The notes: generated from the sequence alone by a model not told the origin. Shown: positions 1 to 9,707, counted from the stretch's first letter. The stretch is DNA of 64,000 nucleotides from Sphingomonas sp. PP-F2F-G114-C0414 (GCF_003688595.1 NZ_RCWT01000009.1:806001-870000); one strand, 5' to 3'. Numbers and translations are program-made.

Positions 1-146
1 GCTTCGTTGAGCTGCTCATAGGTGATGTAGCCGCGCTTCTTGGCGCGCGCGATGACCTTCTTGATCGACGCATCGTTCATGTCGATCAGCGGCGCATCGC
101 CGGTTTCGTTCGTCTCGGCGGGTTCCGCCATGTTCGCCTTAGCCAT
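1..146 (-). CDS. rpoD: RNA polymerase sigma factor RpoD, N-terminal fragment
   Basis: The first 48 or so residues of the housekeeping sigma-70 factor; the rest lies beyond the left edge of the window. After an acidic leader, the peptide contains IKKVIARAKKRGY followed by ITYEQLNEA, the start of sigma region 1.1, which keeps free sigma off DNA. The ATG at 146 overlaps the dnaG stop by one base (TGATG), so the two are probably translationally coupled. The dnaG-rpoD pairing is the classic macromolecular synthesis operon order. Family identity is clear from region 1.1 and context; nothing can be said about the core domains. Confidence 0.9.
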   Translation of the reverse strand, partial: MAKANMAEPAETNETGDAPLIDMNDASIKKVIARAKKRGYITYEQLNE

Positions 147-2008
147 CAATCGCCCTCGGTACCCAACGCTCGGGCGTCTTCGTTCGACTGTACAAGATTT
201 GCAAGTCGGACTTCCAACGCCTGTTTCTCTCTTACCATAGCCACTTGTCGTTCGAACGCATCTTCGGTGAAGTGCGTCTGCATCGCCGCGGTCGCCTGCT
301 TGAGTGCCGCGTCTACCTCAGGGCGGGCGACCATGATCGCGATCGCCTCGTCGAGGTCGGCACGGACGCGGGCTGGATCGGCCGTGGTCTGCGTGAACGA
401 ATAGGGCATCGTATCGGCTCTCAACAGGTCACTCGCGACTGAATTGAAACCGGACCTCGCCAATATGGTGAGCAAGCGCCCGCTATCAAGCTTCTGGTCC
501 TCAAGTGCAACATCTACGACCGCTTCGAACAACCGCCCGAGCGCGCCGTCGATCATTTGCAGCGAGCCGAGCACCTCCATGTGACGCGCGATCTCGACCG
601 GGTGGCGGATTAGGCCGGCGAGCACCGCCTTGGCCAATACGCGGTCGATGCCGGTGGCGAGGAAGGCCTTCGCGTCTTCGGTGACGGGGGCTGCGGGAGG
701 TTTCCAGCCGCCTTTGGGGCGCTCGCCTCTGGGCACGAAGGGGGCGCGGACGGGTTTGAAATGCTCGTAGAAGCGGTTCTTGAACTCGGCGTGATATTGC
801 TGCTTCACTGACGGGTCGGCGATGCCTTCGGCGAGTTCGTGGAGGCGGCGCTTGAGGCCGGCGCGCTGTTCGGGGGTGTCGAGCGCCTCCGCGGCGACTT
901 CGGACGTCCAGAGCCGGTCGACGAGCTGTTCGGGGGTTTTCAGTAGCGCCTCGAACGCACCGGGACCGCCGGCGCGGACGAGGTCGTCGGGGTCCTGGCC
1001 TTGCGGGAGCGTGACGAAGGCGAGGCTGCGGCCGGGCGCCAGCAGCGGGAGCGCGCGGTGGGCGGCCCGGAGCGACGCCTTCTGGCCGGCGCCGTCGCCG
1101 TCGAAGCAGAGCAGGGGGACATCGACCATCCGCCACAGGCGTTCGAGCTGCGCTTCGGTAAGGGCCGTGCCGAGCGGGGCGACCGCTTCGCCGAAGCCGG
1201 CCTGGGCTAGCGCGATGACGTCCACATAGCCTTCGACCACCAGCACGCGGCCGGACTTGCGCGAGGCGGGGGCGGCCTTGTCGAGATTGTAGAGCGTGCG
1301 GCCCTTGTCGAAGAGTGGCGTGTCGGGGGAGTTGAGGTACTTCGGCTCGCCACCGTCGAGCACGCGTCCGCCGAACGCGATCGTCCGGCCGCGGGGGTCG
1401 CGGATCGGAATCATCAGGCGACCGCGGAACCGGTCGTACGGGTCCTTGCCTTCGACCGAAATGAGCATGCCGGACTCGACCAGCATCGGGTCGCCGTAGT
1501 CCTTCAGCGCGGTCTTGAGCTTGCCGCGGCTGTCGGGGGCGAACCCCATCCCGAACGCACGCGCCGTCTCGGGCCTGATTCCGCGGCGGTCGAGGAGCGC
1601 GCGGGCGTCGGTGCCGGGGAGGCCGTTGAGTTGTTCGGTGAACCAGTCGGCGGCGTCGGACATCACCTCGTGCAGGCCCTTGGCGCGCTCGGCCTTGGCG
1701 GCGGACTGGCGGTCCATCGCGGGCATGTCCATCCCGGCGGCCTGGGCGAGTTCCTTCACCGCATCCATGAAGGGGAGGCCGCGCTGGTCCGTCATCCACT
1801 TGATCGCGTCGCCGTGCGCCGAGCAGCCGAAGCAATGGTAGAAGCCCTTGTCGTCGTTGACGTAGAAGGAGGGCGTCTTCTCGTTGTGGAACGGGCAGCA
1901 GCCCTTGTGCTCGCGCCCGGCCTTGGTGAGCTTGGTGGTTTTGCCGACGAGGGCGCTGAGCGAGGTGCGGGCGCGGAGCTCGTCGAGGAATTGTGGGGTT
2001 AGGGCCAT
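146..2008 (-). CDS. dnaG: DNA primase DnaG
   Basis: 620 aa, a normal length. It makes the RNA primers for chromosome replication and works with the replicative helicase. The N-terminal CHC2 zinc ribbon is seen as C38, H41, C59 and C62. The TOPRIM catalytic domain follows, with the VVEGYVDVIAL glutamate motif and the FDGDGAG aspartate motif in the 250-320 region. The last 200 residues are the helicase-binding part and are less conserved. The ATG at 2008 directly follows the stop of the upstream DUF559 gene, and its own stop overlaps rpoD. The usual yqeY-dnaG-rpoD order is interrupted upstream by that nuclease gene. Confidence 0.97.
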   Translation of the reverse strand: MALTPQFLDELRARTSLSALVGKTTKLTKAGREHKGCCPFHNEKTPSFYVNDDKGFYHCFGCSAHGDAIKWMTDQRGLPFMDAVKELAQAAGMDMPAMDRQSAAKAERAKGLHEVMSDAADWFTEQLNGLPGTDARALLDRRGIRPETARAFGMGFAPDSRGKLKTALKDYGDPMLVESGMLISVEGKDPYDRFRGRLMIPIRDPRGRTIAFGGRVLDGGEPKYLNSPDTPLFDKGRTLYNLDKAAPASRKSGRVLVVEGYVDVIALAQAGFGEAVAPLGTALTEAQLERLWRMVDVPLLCFDGDGAGQKASLRAAHRALPLLAPGRSLAFVTLPQGQDPDDLVRAGGPGAFEALLKTPEQLVDRLWTSEVAAEALDTPEQRAGLKRRLHELAEGIADPSVKQQYHAEFKNRFYEHFKPVRAPFVPRGERPKGGWKPPAAPVTEDAKAFLATGIDRVLAKAVLAGLIRHPVEIARHMEVLGSLQMIDGALGRLFEAVVDVALEDQKLDSGRLLTILARSGFNSVASDLLRADTMPYSFTQTTADPARVRADLDEAIAIMVARPEVDAALKQATAAMQTHFTEDAFERQVAMVREKQALEVRLANLVQSNEDARALGTEGD

Positions 2009-2491
2009 CTAACTCGCCCCGCCCACGACAGAGCCCCCCCGCCCGCTTGCGGGAGGGGGCTGGGGGGTGGGCACGCGCTCGGTTCCGCTCGCAGCGGTCA
2101 GAATGGTCTCCAATACGCCGGGCATGTTCGAGGTCAGATCGTTGTTCCAGAAGCGAATGACGCGGTAGCCGGCGGCTTCGAGCTGCTTCGTGCGGGCGTC
2201 GTCATGAGGTTGGCCTTCGACATGCTGGCTGCCGTCGAGTTCGACGATCAGCTTGTGCGAGCGGCACACGAAGTCTGCGAAATACCCGGCGATCGGCATC
2301 TGGCGGCTGAACTTTAGGTCCTGCAACCTGGAGCCCTTCAGCTGCCGCCACAGCATCTGCTCGGCATTCGTCGCGTCGTTGCGGAGGTCTCGCGCCCTCT
2401 CTGTTGGTCGGTCCAGACGATGGCGCGTGCCCACCCCTCGGTCCCCTCCCGCTTGCGGGAGGGGAGGAAGAAGGGGGCCGCCCTTATCCAT
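2009..2491 (-). CDS. DUF559-domain (Vsr-like) endonuclease, repeat-bracketed
   Basis: 160 aa if read from the ATG at 2491. The core (about residues 30-135) matches the DUF559 family of the PD-(D/E)XK/Vsr-like nuclease fold: RARDLRNDATNAEQMLWRQL, then FSRQMPIAGYFADFVC, then LIVELDGSQH with the likely metal-binding Glu and Asp, then GYRVIRFWNNDL. The first 20 and last 20 residues are low-complexity translations of palindromic repeats, so the biological start may be the GTG at 2434 (141 aa). The frame fills the space between yqeY and dnaG with no spare base. Role unknown; members are often found as lone nucleases. Its insertion into an essential operon and the flanking inverted repeats suggest a mobile cassette (inference). 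Confidence 0.85.
   Translation of the reverse strand: MDKGGPLLPPLPQAGGDRGVGTRHRLDRPTERARDLRNDATNAEQMLWRQLKGSRLQDLKFSRQMPIAGYFADFVCRSHKLIVELDGSQHVEGQPHDDARTKQLEAAGYRVIRFWNNDLTSNMPGVLETILTAASGTERVPTPQPPPASGRGGSVVGGAS
2034..2078. repeat. Palindromic repeat type A, half-copy at 3' end of DUF559 gene
   Basis: A hairpin of CCCGC-TT-GCGGG type followed by a G-rich arm ending in GGTGGGCACGCGC. The last 13 bases occur in exact inverted orientation at 2423-2435. It is translated as the C-terminal tail of the DUF559 protein. Confidence 0.8.
2423..2464. repeat. Palindromic repeat type A, inverted half-copy at 5' end of DUF559 gene
   Basis: Inverted partner of the copy at 2034-2078: GCGCGTGCCCACC, a C-rich arm, then the stem CCCCTCCCGC-TT-GCGGGAGGGG. 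Together the two bracket about 345 bp that holds the conserved nuclease core. Confidence 0.8.
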
Positions 2492-2959
2492 TTATGACAG
2501 TGCCGCCTTTACCAGGCCGCTCGCCTTGCTCATGTCCAGCTCGCTGGCGTGGCGCGCCTTCAGTTCCGCCATCACGCGGCCCATGTCCTTCATGCCGGTC
2601 GCGCCGAGTTCCGCCTTGATCGCCTCGATCGCCGCCGACGTTTCCGCCTCGCTCATCTGCTGGGGCAGGAAGCGTTCGATCACCGCGACCTCGGCCGTCT
2701 CCGCATCGGCGAGCTCCTGGCGGCCGCCCTTCGAGAACATCTCGATCGACTCGCGGCGCTGCTTGACCATCTTCTGGAGCACCTCGACCACCAGCGCGTC
2801 GTCGCTCTCGGGGGCTTTGCCGTCTCTGGACTGAGGGGCACGCGCCTCGATGTCGCGGTTCTTGATCGCGGCCTGGATCAACGAGATAGCGTTGCGGCTC
2901 TGCTTGTCGCCGGCCTTCATGGCGGTCAGCTGCGCAGCCTTGATGTCGTCGCGAATCAT
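2492..2959 (-). CDS. yqeY: GatB/YqeY domain protein
   Basis: 155 aa, the usual size of stand-alone YqeY proteins, which resemble the tRNA-binding tail of GatB of the amidotransferase GatCAB. MIRDDIKAAQLTAMKAGDK opens the helical N-terminal part; the signatures RFLPQQMSEAE and GMKDMGRVMAELKAR follow. The ATG at 2959 was chosen because family members begin there. An in-frame extension upstream to 3061 has no family similarity. Divergent from carA. Its stop (TAA) is directly followed by the ATG of the DUF559 gene. The biochemical role of the family is not settled; a link to tRNA-dependent amidation is only suggested by the GatB similarity. Confidence 0.92.
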   Translation of the reverse strand: MIRDDIKAAQLTAMKAGDKQSRNAISLIQAAIKNRDIEARAPQSRDGKAPESDDALVVEVLQKMVKQRRESIEMFSKGGRQELADAETAEVAVIERFLPQQMSEAETSAAIEAIKAELGATGMKDMGRVMAELKARHASELDMSKASGLVKAALS

Positions 2960-3099
2960 GTACTGGTCTTTCAGGCGGTTCGGGATAGCCCGACGGGATA
3001 GCGCGTCCGCCGTCGGTTTAACAGATTGACGCTGCGGCACGCCGGCCTTAGCGGACACCACTTAGCGACATCGTCAACGTAAAGAGAGTGCCCAGCCTG

Positions 3100-4401
3100 A
3101 TGGCCGACACCCAGCCTATAGCCATGCCTGCCGGTGCAACAGGCGTCCTGGTCCTCGCCAATGGCGACGTGATCTGGGGTCGCGGGTTCGGCGCAGAGGG
3201 CAGTGCAGTCGGCGAAGTGTGCTTCCACACCGCGATGACCGGCTATCAGGAGGTGCTGACCGACCCGTCCTTCGCCGGGCAGATGATCTGCTTCACCTTC
3301 CCACACATCGGCAATGTCGGTGCGAACCCCGACGACGTCGAGGCGGACGACCCGCACGCGCTCGGCATCATCGTCCGCGAGGACGTGACGCAGCCGTCGA
3401 GCTTCCGTGCGGTCGAGGGGCTGGATGGCTGGATGAAGCGGCATGCGCGGATCGGCCTTTCCGGGGTCGACACGCGTGCGTTGACGCGGCGGATCCGGGT
3501 GGCGGGCGCGCCTAATGGCGTGATCGCGCATTCGGCTAGCGGCGAGTTCGACGTGGCCGCGTTGCTGGCGATGGCGCGCGCGTGGCCGGGGCTGGAGGGC
3601 ATGGACCTCGCCAAGGATGTGTCCACGAGCATGCATTATGGCTGGGGTGAGGATGCGCCCGGCGGTGTCTGGAAGCTGGGCTTCGGCTACGGAGACAGCT
3701 CGCAAGCAGGAGAGGGTGCTTCTGCTCCCCTCCCGCTTGCGGGAGGGGTCGGGGGAGGGGCTGACCAAACAGCGCCGACCCCGCCTGAGGCCATGCCCTC
3801 CCCCAACCCCTCCCGCGATGCGGGAGGGGAGCAGAAGGCGCCCCCCCACGTCGTCGCGATCGATTATGGCAGCAAGCGCAACATCTTCCGCAACCTCGTC
3901 GAGGCGGGCGCCAGGGTCTCCGTCGTCTCCGCCACCGCCAGCTTCGACGACGTAATGGCGCTCGCCCCCGACGGCATCTTCCTGTCGAATGGCCCCGGCG
4001 ATCCCGCCGCGACCGCCGACTACGCGGTGCCGGTGATCCGCCAGCTGCTGGAGACGGGCAAGCCGCTGTTCGGCATCTGCCTCGGCCACCAGTTGCTCGG
4101 CCTCGCGGTCGGCGCGACCACGACCAAGATGTTCCAAGGTCATCGCGGCGCCAACCATCCGGTCAAGCGCCTGTCCGACGGCGCGGTCGAGATCACCAGC
4201 ATGAACCACGGCTTCGCGGTCGAGCGCGACAGCCTGCCGGCGAACGTCCGCGAGACGCATGTGTCGCTGTTCGATGGGTCGAACGCGGGGCTGGAACTGA
4301 CCGACAAGCCGGCGTTCTCGGTGCAATATCATCCTGAAGCGAGCCCAGGGCCACAGGATAGCCTGTACCTCTTCGAGCGGTTCGTCGGATCGCTGCGGTG
4401 A
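3100..4401 (+). CDS. carA: Carbamoyl-phosphate synthase small subunit, with in-frame repeat insertion
   Basis: 433 aa from the ATG at 3100 (a GTG at 3088 is an alternative). The subunit releases ammonia from glutamine for CarB, the first step of pyrimidine and arginine synthesis. The N-terminal small-subunit domain starts at VLVLANGDVIWGRGFG. The class I glutamine amidotransferase domain carries Cys327 in GICLGHQ and His411/Glu413 in YHPEAS. Between the domains, a 119-bp palindromic element (3719-3837) is translated as roughly 40 extra Pro/Gly/Ala-rich residues. CarA proteins normally have about 380-400 residues, so the excess matches the insertion, and the frame stays open. The stop overlaps the GTG of the next gene (GTGA). 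Both domains look intact, so the enzyme is probably functional. Confidence 0.97.
   Translation: MADTQPIAMPAGATGVLVLANGDVIWGRGFGAEGSAVGEVCFHTAMTGYQEVLTDPSFAGQMICFTFPHIGNVGANPDDVEADDPHALGIIVREDVTQPSSFRAVEGLDGWMKRHARIGLSGVDTRALTRRIRVAGAPNGVIAHSASGEFDVAALLAMARAWPGLEGMDLAKDVSTSMHYGWGEDAPGGVWKLGFGYGDSSQAGEGASAPLPLAGGVGGGADQTAPTPPEAMPSPNPSRDAGGEQKAPPHVVAIDYGSKRNIFRNLVEAGARVSVVSATASFDDVMALAPDGIFLSNGPGDPAATADYAVPVIRQLLETGKPLFGICLGHQLLGLAVGATTTKMFQGHRGANHPVKRLSDGAVEITSMNHGFAVERDSLPANVRETHVSLFDGSNAGLELTDKPAFSVQYHPEASPGPQDSLYLFERFVGSLR
3719..3837. repeat. 119-bp composite palindromic element inside carA
   Basis: The ends are a perfect 18-bp inverted repeat, CTTCTGCTCCCCTCCCGC at 3719-3736 and its complement at 3820-3837. 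Each end also folds by itself (CCCCTCCCGC-TT-GCGGGAGGGG at the left, a GA-loop version at the right). The centre is less conserved. A same-size relative lies at 31255-31373. It contains no stop in the carA frame. Confidence 0.9.
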
Positions 4402-4988
4402 AACTACCACTGGCGTTCATAGGCCTTCTGTTATGTGCAGGGCCGGCCAGTGCAAAGCTGACGGTAACGACGGTCCCGGTTGGAAAGCTGGCCGTCGTCA
4501 CTGAAGTCGACGATATTAGCGATACACCGATTATGCATGCCCCGCTCGTCACGAAGAAAATACGACTCGAATGGCGATCAGCAGATCGTCGCGTTCGGTT
4601 TTCGCTGGACGATGATGGCCAAGATCTTTTTACAACGTTCGATTTGTCCAAGCCGGACCTTAGCGACACGGTTTGTGGGAGATTGACCGGTGGCACGCTG
4701 CTTACCTATCAGTCGAATGCAGCATCAACCGAGCGATGGATGCAGTTCGGTACAGGGCTCCGCGCCGACATTATCGAGATTTGCCGAGGTTCGTTAAATA
4801 CCTCGCAACTAGAATCCTACGTCAGTGAGTTCGCGATCGCGAGATCCGACTTTGCGCCAGCGCTAGAGGTGATGAAAGCGTCAGCGAAGGAGCAGTTCGG
4901 TGGTTGGGGTCGCCGTTGTCTGAACTACAAATTCTCCAAAAAATTTCAGCGGCCGCTTTGCACGCGCTACTCGGCGAAAGAAGAATAA
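4398..4988 (+). CDS. Secreted protein of unknown function between carA and carB
   Basis: 196 aa. [19 protein letters not shown] is a Sec signal peptide with an AxA-type cleavage site. The mature part is mixed, with four cysteines, and shows no motif I recognise. The GTG start at 4398 overlaps the carA stop (GTGA), and its TAA overlaps the carB ATG (TAATG), so it is translated inside the carAB operon. Base composition is visibly lower in GC than in carA and carB, and codon choice is more even, which points to later acquisition (inference). A role in carbamoyl-phosphate synthesis is unlikely, since the product should be exported. Confidence 0.75.
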   Translation: MKLPLAFIGLLLCAGPASAKLTVTTVPVGKLAVVTEVDDISDTPIMHAPLVTKKIRLEWRSADRRVRFSLDDDGQDLFTTFDLSKPDLSDTVCGRLTGGTLLTYQSNAASTERWMQFGTGLRADIIEICRGSLNTSQLESYVSEFAIARSDFAPALEVMKASAKEQFGGWGRRCLNYKFSKKFQRPLCTRYSAKEE

Positions 4989-7900
4989 TGCCAAAACGCA
5001 CCGACATCTCCTCGATCCTCGTCATCGGCGCAGGACCCATCGTCATCGGCCAGGCGTGCGAGTTCGATTATTCGGGCACGCAGGCGATCAAGGCGTTGAA
5101 GGAGGAGGGCTATCGTATCGTCCTCGTCAATTCGAACCCCGCCACGATCATGACCGATCCCGAGTTGGCCGACGCGACCTATGTCGAGCCGATCACGCCC
5201 GCGATCGTCGCCAAGATCATCGAGAAGGAGCGTCCTGACGCGATCCTGCCGACGATGGGGGGCCAGACTGCGCTCAACACCGCGCTGGCGCTGTTCCATG
5301 ACGGTACGCTGGAGAAGTTCGGCGTGACGATGATCGGGGCGGATGCCGATGCGATCGACATGGCGGAGGACCGGCTGAAGTTCCGCGACGCGATGGACCG
5401 GATCGGGCTGGAAAGCGCGCGCTCGGCGATCGCACATACTGTTGAAGAAGCCTTGGAAGGTCTTGAGAAGACGGGGCTTCCGTCGATCATCCGGCCGAGC
5501 TTCACGATGGGTGGCTCGGGCGGCGGCATCGCGTACAACCGCGAGGAATTCATCGCGATCGTCCGCAACGGGCTCGACCTGTCGCCGACTACCGAGGTGC
5601 TGATCGAGGAATCGCTGCTCGGCTGGAAAGAATACGAGATGGAGGTGGTGCGCGATCGCAACGACAACGCGATCATCATCTGCTCGATCGAGAACGTCGA
5701 TCCGATGGGCGTCCACACCGGCGACTCGATCACGGTCGCGCCGGCGCTGACGCTGACCGACAAGGAATACCAGATCATGCGTAACGCATCGATCGCGGTG
5801 TTGCGCGAAATCGGTGTCGAAACAGGCGGTTCGAACGTCCAGTTCGCAGTGAATCCGAAGGATGGCCGGCTCGTCGTCATCGAGATGAACCCGCGCGTTT
5901 CGCGCTCGTCCGCGCTGGCGTCGAAGGCTACCGGCTTCCCGATCGCGAAGGTCGCGGCGAAGCTGGCGGTCGGGTACACGCTCGACGAGATCGAGAACGA
6001 TATCACCGGCGCTACGCCCGCCGCGTTCGAGCCGACGATCGATTACGTCGTCACCAAGATTCCGCGGTTCGCGTTCGAGAAGTTCAAGGGCGCGTCGAAC
6101 ACGCTCGGCACCGCGATGAAGTCGGTCGGCGAGGTGATGGCGATCGGTCGCAACATCCACGAATCGATGCAGAAGGCGTTGCGCGGGCTCGAGACGGGTT
6201 TGTCTGGGTTCAACCAGGTCGATCATCTGGTCGGTGCGCCGCGTGCGGAGATAGAGGCGGCGCTGGCCGTCGCGACGCCGGACCGGTTGCTGGTGGCGGC
6301 TCAAGCGTTGCGCGAGGGCTTCACGGTCGCCGAGGTGCATGCGATCGCCAAGTACGATCCATGGTTCCTGGAACGGATCGCCGAGATCATCGCGGCCGAG
6401 GCCGAGGTGATGAAGGACGGCCTGCCGATCGACGCGCCGGGTATGCGCCGCCTGAAAAGCATGGGGTTCAGCGACAAGCGGCTCGCATGGCTGGCGCTGC
6501 AATCCGCCAATCTGCGCGGCATGAACCGCGGGATCGCGCGCGGCTCGGGGCTGATCCACGAGGTCGTCAAGGCGATGACCGGTGGCGTGACCGAGGAGGA
6601 GGTGCGCCAGCATCGCCTGAAGCTCGGCGTGCGGCCGGTGTTCAAGCGGATCGACACGTGCGCGGCCGAATTCGATGCGAAGACGCCGTATATGTATTCG
6701 ACCTACGAGGCGCCGAGCTTTGGCGAGCCCGAGAACGAGTCCGAGCCGACCGATCGCAAGAAGATCGTGATCCTGGGCGGCGGGCCGAACCGGATCGGGC
6801 AGGGGATCGAGTTCGATTATTGCTGCTGCCATGCGTGCTTTGCGCTGGCGGACGCGGGCTACGAAACGATCATGGTCAACTGCAACCCGGAAACGGTGTC
6901 GACCGATTACGACACGTCGGACCGGCTGTATTTCGAGCCACTGACCGCCGAGGATGTGCTGGAGATCCTGCATGTCGAGCAGCAGAACGGCACGCTGGTG
7001 GGCGTGATCGTGCAGTTCGGTGGGCAGACGCCGCTGAACCTCGCGCGGGCGCTTGAGGCTGCGGGCATTCCGATCCTGGGGACGACGCCGGACGCGATCG
7101 ATCTGGCGGAGGACCGTGAGCGGTTCGCGGCGCTGATCACCAAGCTCGGGTTGCTGCAGCCGGCCAATGGCCTGGCGCGGAGCCGGGACGAGGCGGTCGC
7201 GGCGGCGGAGCGGATCGGCTATCCGGTGCTGATGCGGCCTTCCTATGTGCTCGGTGGGCGGGCGATGGAGATCGTCGACACGATCGGGCAGCTCGAGCAT
7301 TACATCGCGACCGCGGTGCAGGTGTCGGGCGACTCGCCGGTGCTGATCGACCAGTATCTGCGCGATGCGATCGAGGTCGATGTCGATGCGATCTGCGACG
7401 GGACCGACGTGGTGGTCGCGGGCGTGTTGCAGCATATCGAGGAGGCGGGCGTCCATTCGGGTGACTCTGCGTGCTCGATCCCGCCTTACTCGCTGTCGGC
7501 GGAGATCATCGCCGAGATCGAACGGCAGACGGTGGCGCTCGCGCATGCCTTGTCCGTCGTCGGCCTGATGAACATCCAATTCGCGGTGAAGGACGGGCTG
7601 GTCTATCTCATCGAGGTCAACCCGCGTGCGTCGCGCACCGTGCCGTTCGTCGCCAAGGCGATTGGCGCGCCTATCGCCAAAATCGCCGCACGCGTGATGG
7701 CGGGCGAAAAGCTGGTCAATTTGCCGAAGATCGACCGGCATATCGACTATTATGCGGTGAAGGAGGCGGTGTTCCCCTTCAACAAATTCCCCGGCGTCGA
7801 TCCGGTGCTGTCACCGGAAATGAAGTCGACCGGCGAAGTCATGGGAATCGATCCCGATTTCACGATCGCGTTTGCGAAAGCCCAGCTTGGCGCGGGGACG

Positions 7901-8320
7901 ATCCTGCCGACCAAGGGCAACGTCTTCGTCAGCGTGAAGGACGGCGACAAGGCGATGATCGTCGAGGCGGTGAAAGCGCTGGTCGATACCGGCTTCTCGA
8001 TCGTCGCGACCGGTGGGACGGCGGATCATCTCGCGCTTGCCGGTTTGCCCGTGGAGAAGGTCAACAAGGTCGCGCAGGGCCGGCCGCATATCGTCGATCG
8101 GATCAAGGACGGCGATATCGCGCTGATCTTCAATACCACCGAGGGGTGGCAGAGCCTGAAGGACTCGCAGCCGATCCGCGCGTCCGCGCTGGGACAACGC
8201 ATTCCGTACTTCACGACCGCGCCGGCTTCGCTCGAAGCGGCGAAGGCGATCGCCAAGCTTTCGACGCACAGCCTTGAAGTACGGCCGCTGCAATCCTATT
8301 ATTCGCAGTCGCACGACTGA
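4988..8320 (+). CDS. carB: Carbamoyl-phosphate synthase large subunit
   Basis: 1110 aa, full length. It makes carbamoyl phosphate from bicarbonate, ATP and the ammonia delivered by CarA. The start [21 protein letters not shown] is typical, and the ATG at 4988 overlaps the stop of the preceding gene. Two homologous synthase halves are visible: the first ATP-grasp near residues 130-400 ([35 protein letters not shown]) and the second near 680-930 ([31 protein letters not shown]). The C-terminal 140 residues form the MGS-like allosteric domain ([18 protein letters not shown]). greA follows after about 75 bp. Confidence 0.98.
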   Translation: MPKRTDISSILVIGAGPIVIGQACEFDYSGTQAIKALKEEGYRIVLVNSNPATIMTDPELADATYVEPITPAIVAKIIEKERPDAILPTMGGQTALNTALALFHDGTLEKFGVTMIGADADAIDMAEDRLKFRDAMDRIGLESARSAIAHTVEEALEGLEKTGLPSIIRPSFTMGGSGGGIAYNREEFIAIVRNGLDLSPTTEVLIEESLLGWKEYEMEVVRDRNDNAIIICSIENVDPMGVHTGDSITVAPALTLTDKEYQIMRNASIAVLREIGVETGGSNVQFAVNPKDGRLVVIEMNPRVSRSSALASKATGFPIAKVAAKLAVGYTLDEIENDITGATPAAFEPTIDYVVTKIPRFAFEKFKGASNTLGTAMKSVGEVMAIGRNIHESMQKALRGLETGLSGFNQVDHLVGAPRAEIEAALAVATPDRLLVAAQALREGFTVAEVHAIAKYDPWFLERIAEIIAAEAEVMKDGLPIDAPGMRRLKSMGFSDKRLAWLALQSANLRGMNRGIARGSGLIHEVVKAMTGGVTEEEVRQHRLKLGVRPVFKRIDTCAAEFDAKTPYMYSTYEAPSFGEPENESEPTDRKKIVILGGGPNRIGQGIEFDYCCCHACFALADAGYETIMVNCNPETVSTDYDTSDRLYFEPLTAEDVLEILHVEQQNGTLVGVIVQFGGQTPLNLARALEAAGIPILGTTPDAIDLAEDRERFAALITKLGLLQPANGLARSRDEAVAAAERIGYPVLMRPSYVLGGRAMEIVDTIGQLEHYIATAVQVSGDSPVLIDQYLRDAIEVDVDAICDGTDVVVAGVLQHIEEAGVHSGDSACSIPPYSLSAEIIAEIERQTVALAHALSVVGLMNIQFAVKDGLVYLIEVNPRASRTVPFVAKAIGAPIAKIAARVMAGEKLVNLPKIDRHIDYYAVKEAVFPFNKFPGVDPVLSPEMKSTGEVMGIDPDFTIAFAKAQLGAGTILPTKGNVFVSVKDGDKAMIVEAVKALVDTGFSIVATGGTADHLALAGLPVEKVNKVAQGRPHIVDRIKDGDIALIFNTTEGWQSLKDSQPIRASALGQRIPYFTTAPASLEAAKAIAKLSTHSLEVRPLQSYYSQSHD

Positions 8321-8395
8321 TCCCGACATGAGAATGATGTGTGGGCGGGGCTGGTACAGGGCCTCGCGCGGGGAAATGGATTTGGGGACGAGATG

Positions 8396-8872
8396 ATGGC
8401 GACCGTCGAAAAGATGCCGATGCTGCAGGAAGGCTATGAGACGCTCAGTGCGGATCTCAAGCGCCTGAAAGCCGAACGTCCGACGATCGTCGACGCGATC
8501 GAAGAGGCGCGCGCGCACGGCGACCTGAGCGAGAACGCGGAATATCATGCCGCGAAGGAGCGTCAGGGCCAGGTCGAGGCATCGATCTCCGACATCGAGG
8601 ACAAGTTGTCGCGTGCGCAGATCATCGACCCGAAGGACCTGTCGGGCGACAAGGTCGTGTTCGGTGCGACAGTGACGTTGCTCGACGAGAACGACAAGCC
8701 GGTGAAGTATCAGATCGTCGGCCAGACCGAGGCGAACGCCAAGACCGGGCGGATCTCGTATAATTCGCCGCTGGGGCGTGGGCTGATCGGGCGCAAGCTC
8801 GACGAAGAGGTCGAGGTTACGGTGCCGGCCGGCGAGCGTTACTACGTCGTCTCCAAGATCGAGTTCATCTGA
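8396..8872 (+). CDS. greA: Transcription elongation factor GreA
   Basis: 158 aa, exactly the family length. GreA rescues backtracked RNA polymerase by stimulating transcript cleavage. The N-terminal coiled coil contains the acidic tip ([16 protein letters not shown], about residues 39-54). The C-terminal globular domain includes [24 protein letters not shown] ribosome binding site lies 7 bases before the ATG at 8396; the adjacent ATG at 8393 is the other possibility. Located between carB and a rhomboid gene on the same strand. Confidence 0.97.
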   Translation: MATVEKMPMLQEGYETLSADLKRLKAERPTIVDAIEEARAHGDLSENAEYHAAKERQGQVEASISDIEDKLSRAQIIDPKDLSGDKVVFGATVTLLDENDKPVKYQIVGQTEANAKTGRISYNSPLGRGLIGRKLDEEVEVTVPAGERYYVVSKIEFI

Positions 8873-8877
8873 GCCTT

Positions 8878-9528
8878 ATGCAATTCTTCGAGACGAGGGC
8901 GACGGCGATCATCACGATCGTGACGGTCATCGTCTCGGGGTTTCTGGTGCTGAGCGGGTCGCTTGGCTACTGGGCGGTGAACGCCGGGTTCATTCCGTTG
9001 CGGATGACCGATCTCGGTATTCCGAGCGAGCATATGTTTGTCGTGCCATCCTGGGCGACGCCGCTGACCGCGACTCTGATCCATGGCGGCTGGGCGCACA
9101 TCGCGCTGAACCTCGTGATGCTCGTGTATTGCGGGCAGTTCGTTGAGAAGGCGCTGGGGACGGTCGGGTTGGTCGTTCTGTATGTGCTGGGCGCGTATGC
9201 GGCGGCGGCGGGACATTGGGCTTTCGGGCCTGACTCCACCGCGCCTATGATCGGCGCTTCCGGGGCTATTTCCGCGGTCGTTGGGGCTTACGCGCTGTTG
9301 TATGGCGAGCGGCGGGCGCAGGCGATCGGGCCTGTGCCGGCTGGGGTTGTGCATGTTGTGTGGCTGGCTGCCGCCTGGATCGGGATTCAGTTGCTGATGG
9401 GGCTGGCCGGGTTTGGGGCTTCGGTTGGGGCTAGCGGGCCGATTGCTATTGGCGCGCATATCGGTGGGTTCTTGGCGGGGCTGGTGCTGGCTCGGCCTTT
9501 GTTGCTTTGGCATTACCGGGCGGCTTGA
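8878..9528 (+). CDS. Rhomboid family intramembrane serine protease
   Basis: 216 aa with about six hydrophobic segments. The rhomboid signatures are present: HIALNLVML (His and Asn of the oxyanion region), the nucleophile Ser128 in GASGAIS, and the partner His194 in AIGAHIGGFLAG. The protein should cleave membrane proteins within the inner membrane; the substrate is unknown. It starts 5 bp after the greA stop, so the two probably share a transcript. The dyad spacing is normal and no key residue is missing. Confidence 0.93.
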   Translation: MQFFETRATAIITIVTVIVSGFLVLSGSLGYWAVNAGFIPLRMTDLGIPSEHMFVVPSWATPLTATLIHGGWAHIALNLVMLVYCGQFVEKALGTVGLVVLYVLGAYAAAAGHWAFGPDSTAPMIGASGAISAVVGAYALLYGERRAQAIGPVPAGVVHVVWLAAAWIGIQLLMGLAGFGASVGASGPIAIGAHIGGFLAGLVLARPLLLWHYRAA

Positions 9529-9566
9529 GCCTGCCGGCTCTAACTACCGCCACTCGATCCACGCAC

Positions 9567-9707
9567 ACCCCGTTCGTCCTGAGTAGCTGCTGAGCTTGTC
9601 GAAGCGGCGTATCGAAGGATGAGTTGGCGCGCGGGGCCTGTGCTTCGATACGAGCCCTCGATACGCTCCCTGCGGAGCTACTCGGTCTCTACTCAGCACG
9701 AACGGGG
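9567..9707. repeat. Inverted repeat pair, type G
   Basis: About 140 bp. The outer arms are CCCCGTTCGTCCTGAGTAG on the left and CTACTCAGCACGAACGGGG on the right. Inner arms GCGTATCGAAGGA and TGCTTCGATACG make a second stem. The same kind of TGAG-CTTGTCGAAG element is widespread in sphingomonad genomes (general knowledge, not checked here). Confidence 0.75.

Noticed and set aside
4967..7741. 924-codon antisense open frame in carB
   Set aside because: Same cause; the peptide is low-complexity Arg/Asp/His, and CarB covers the region completely.
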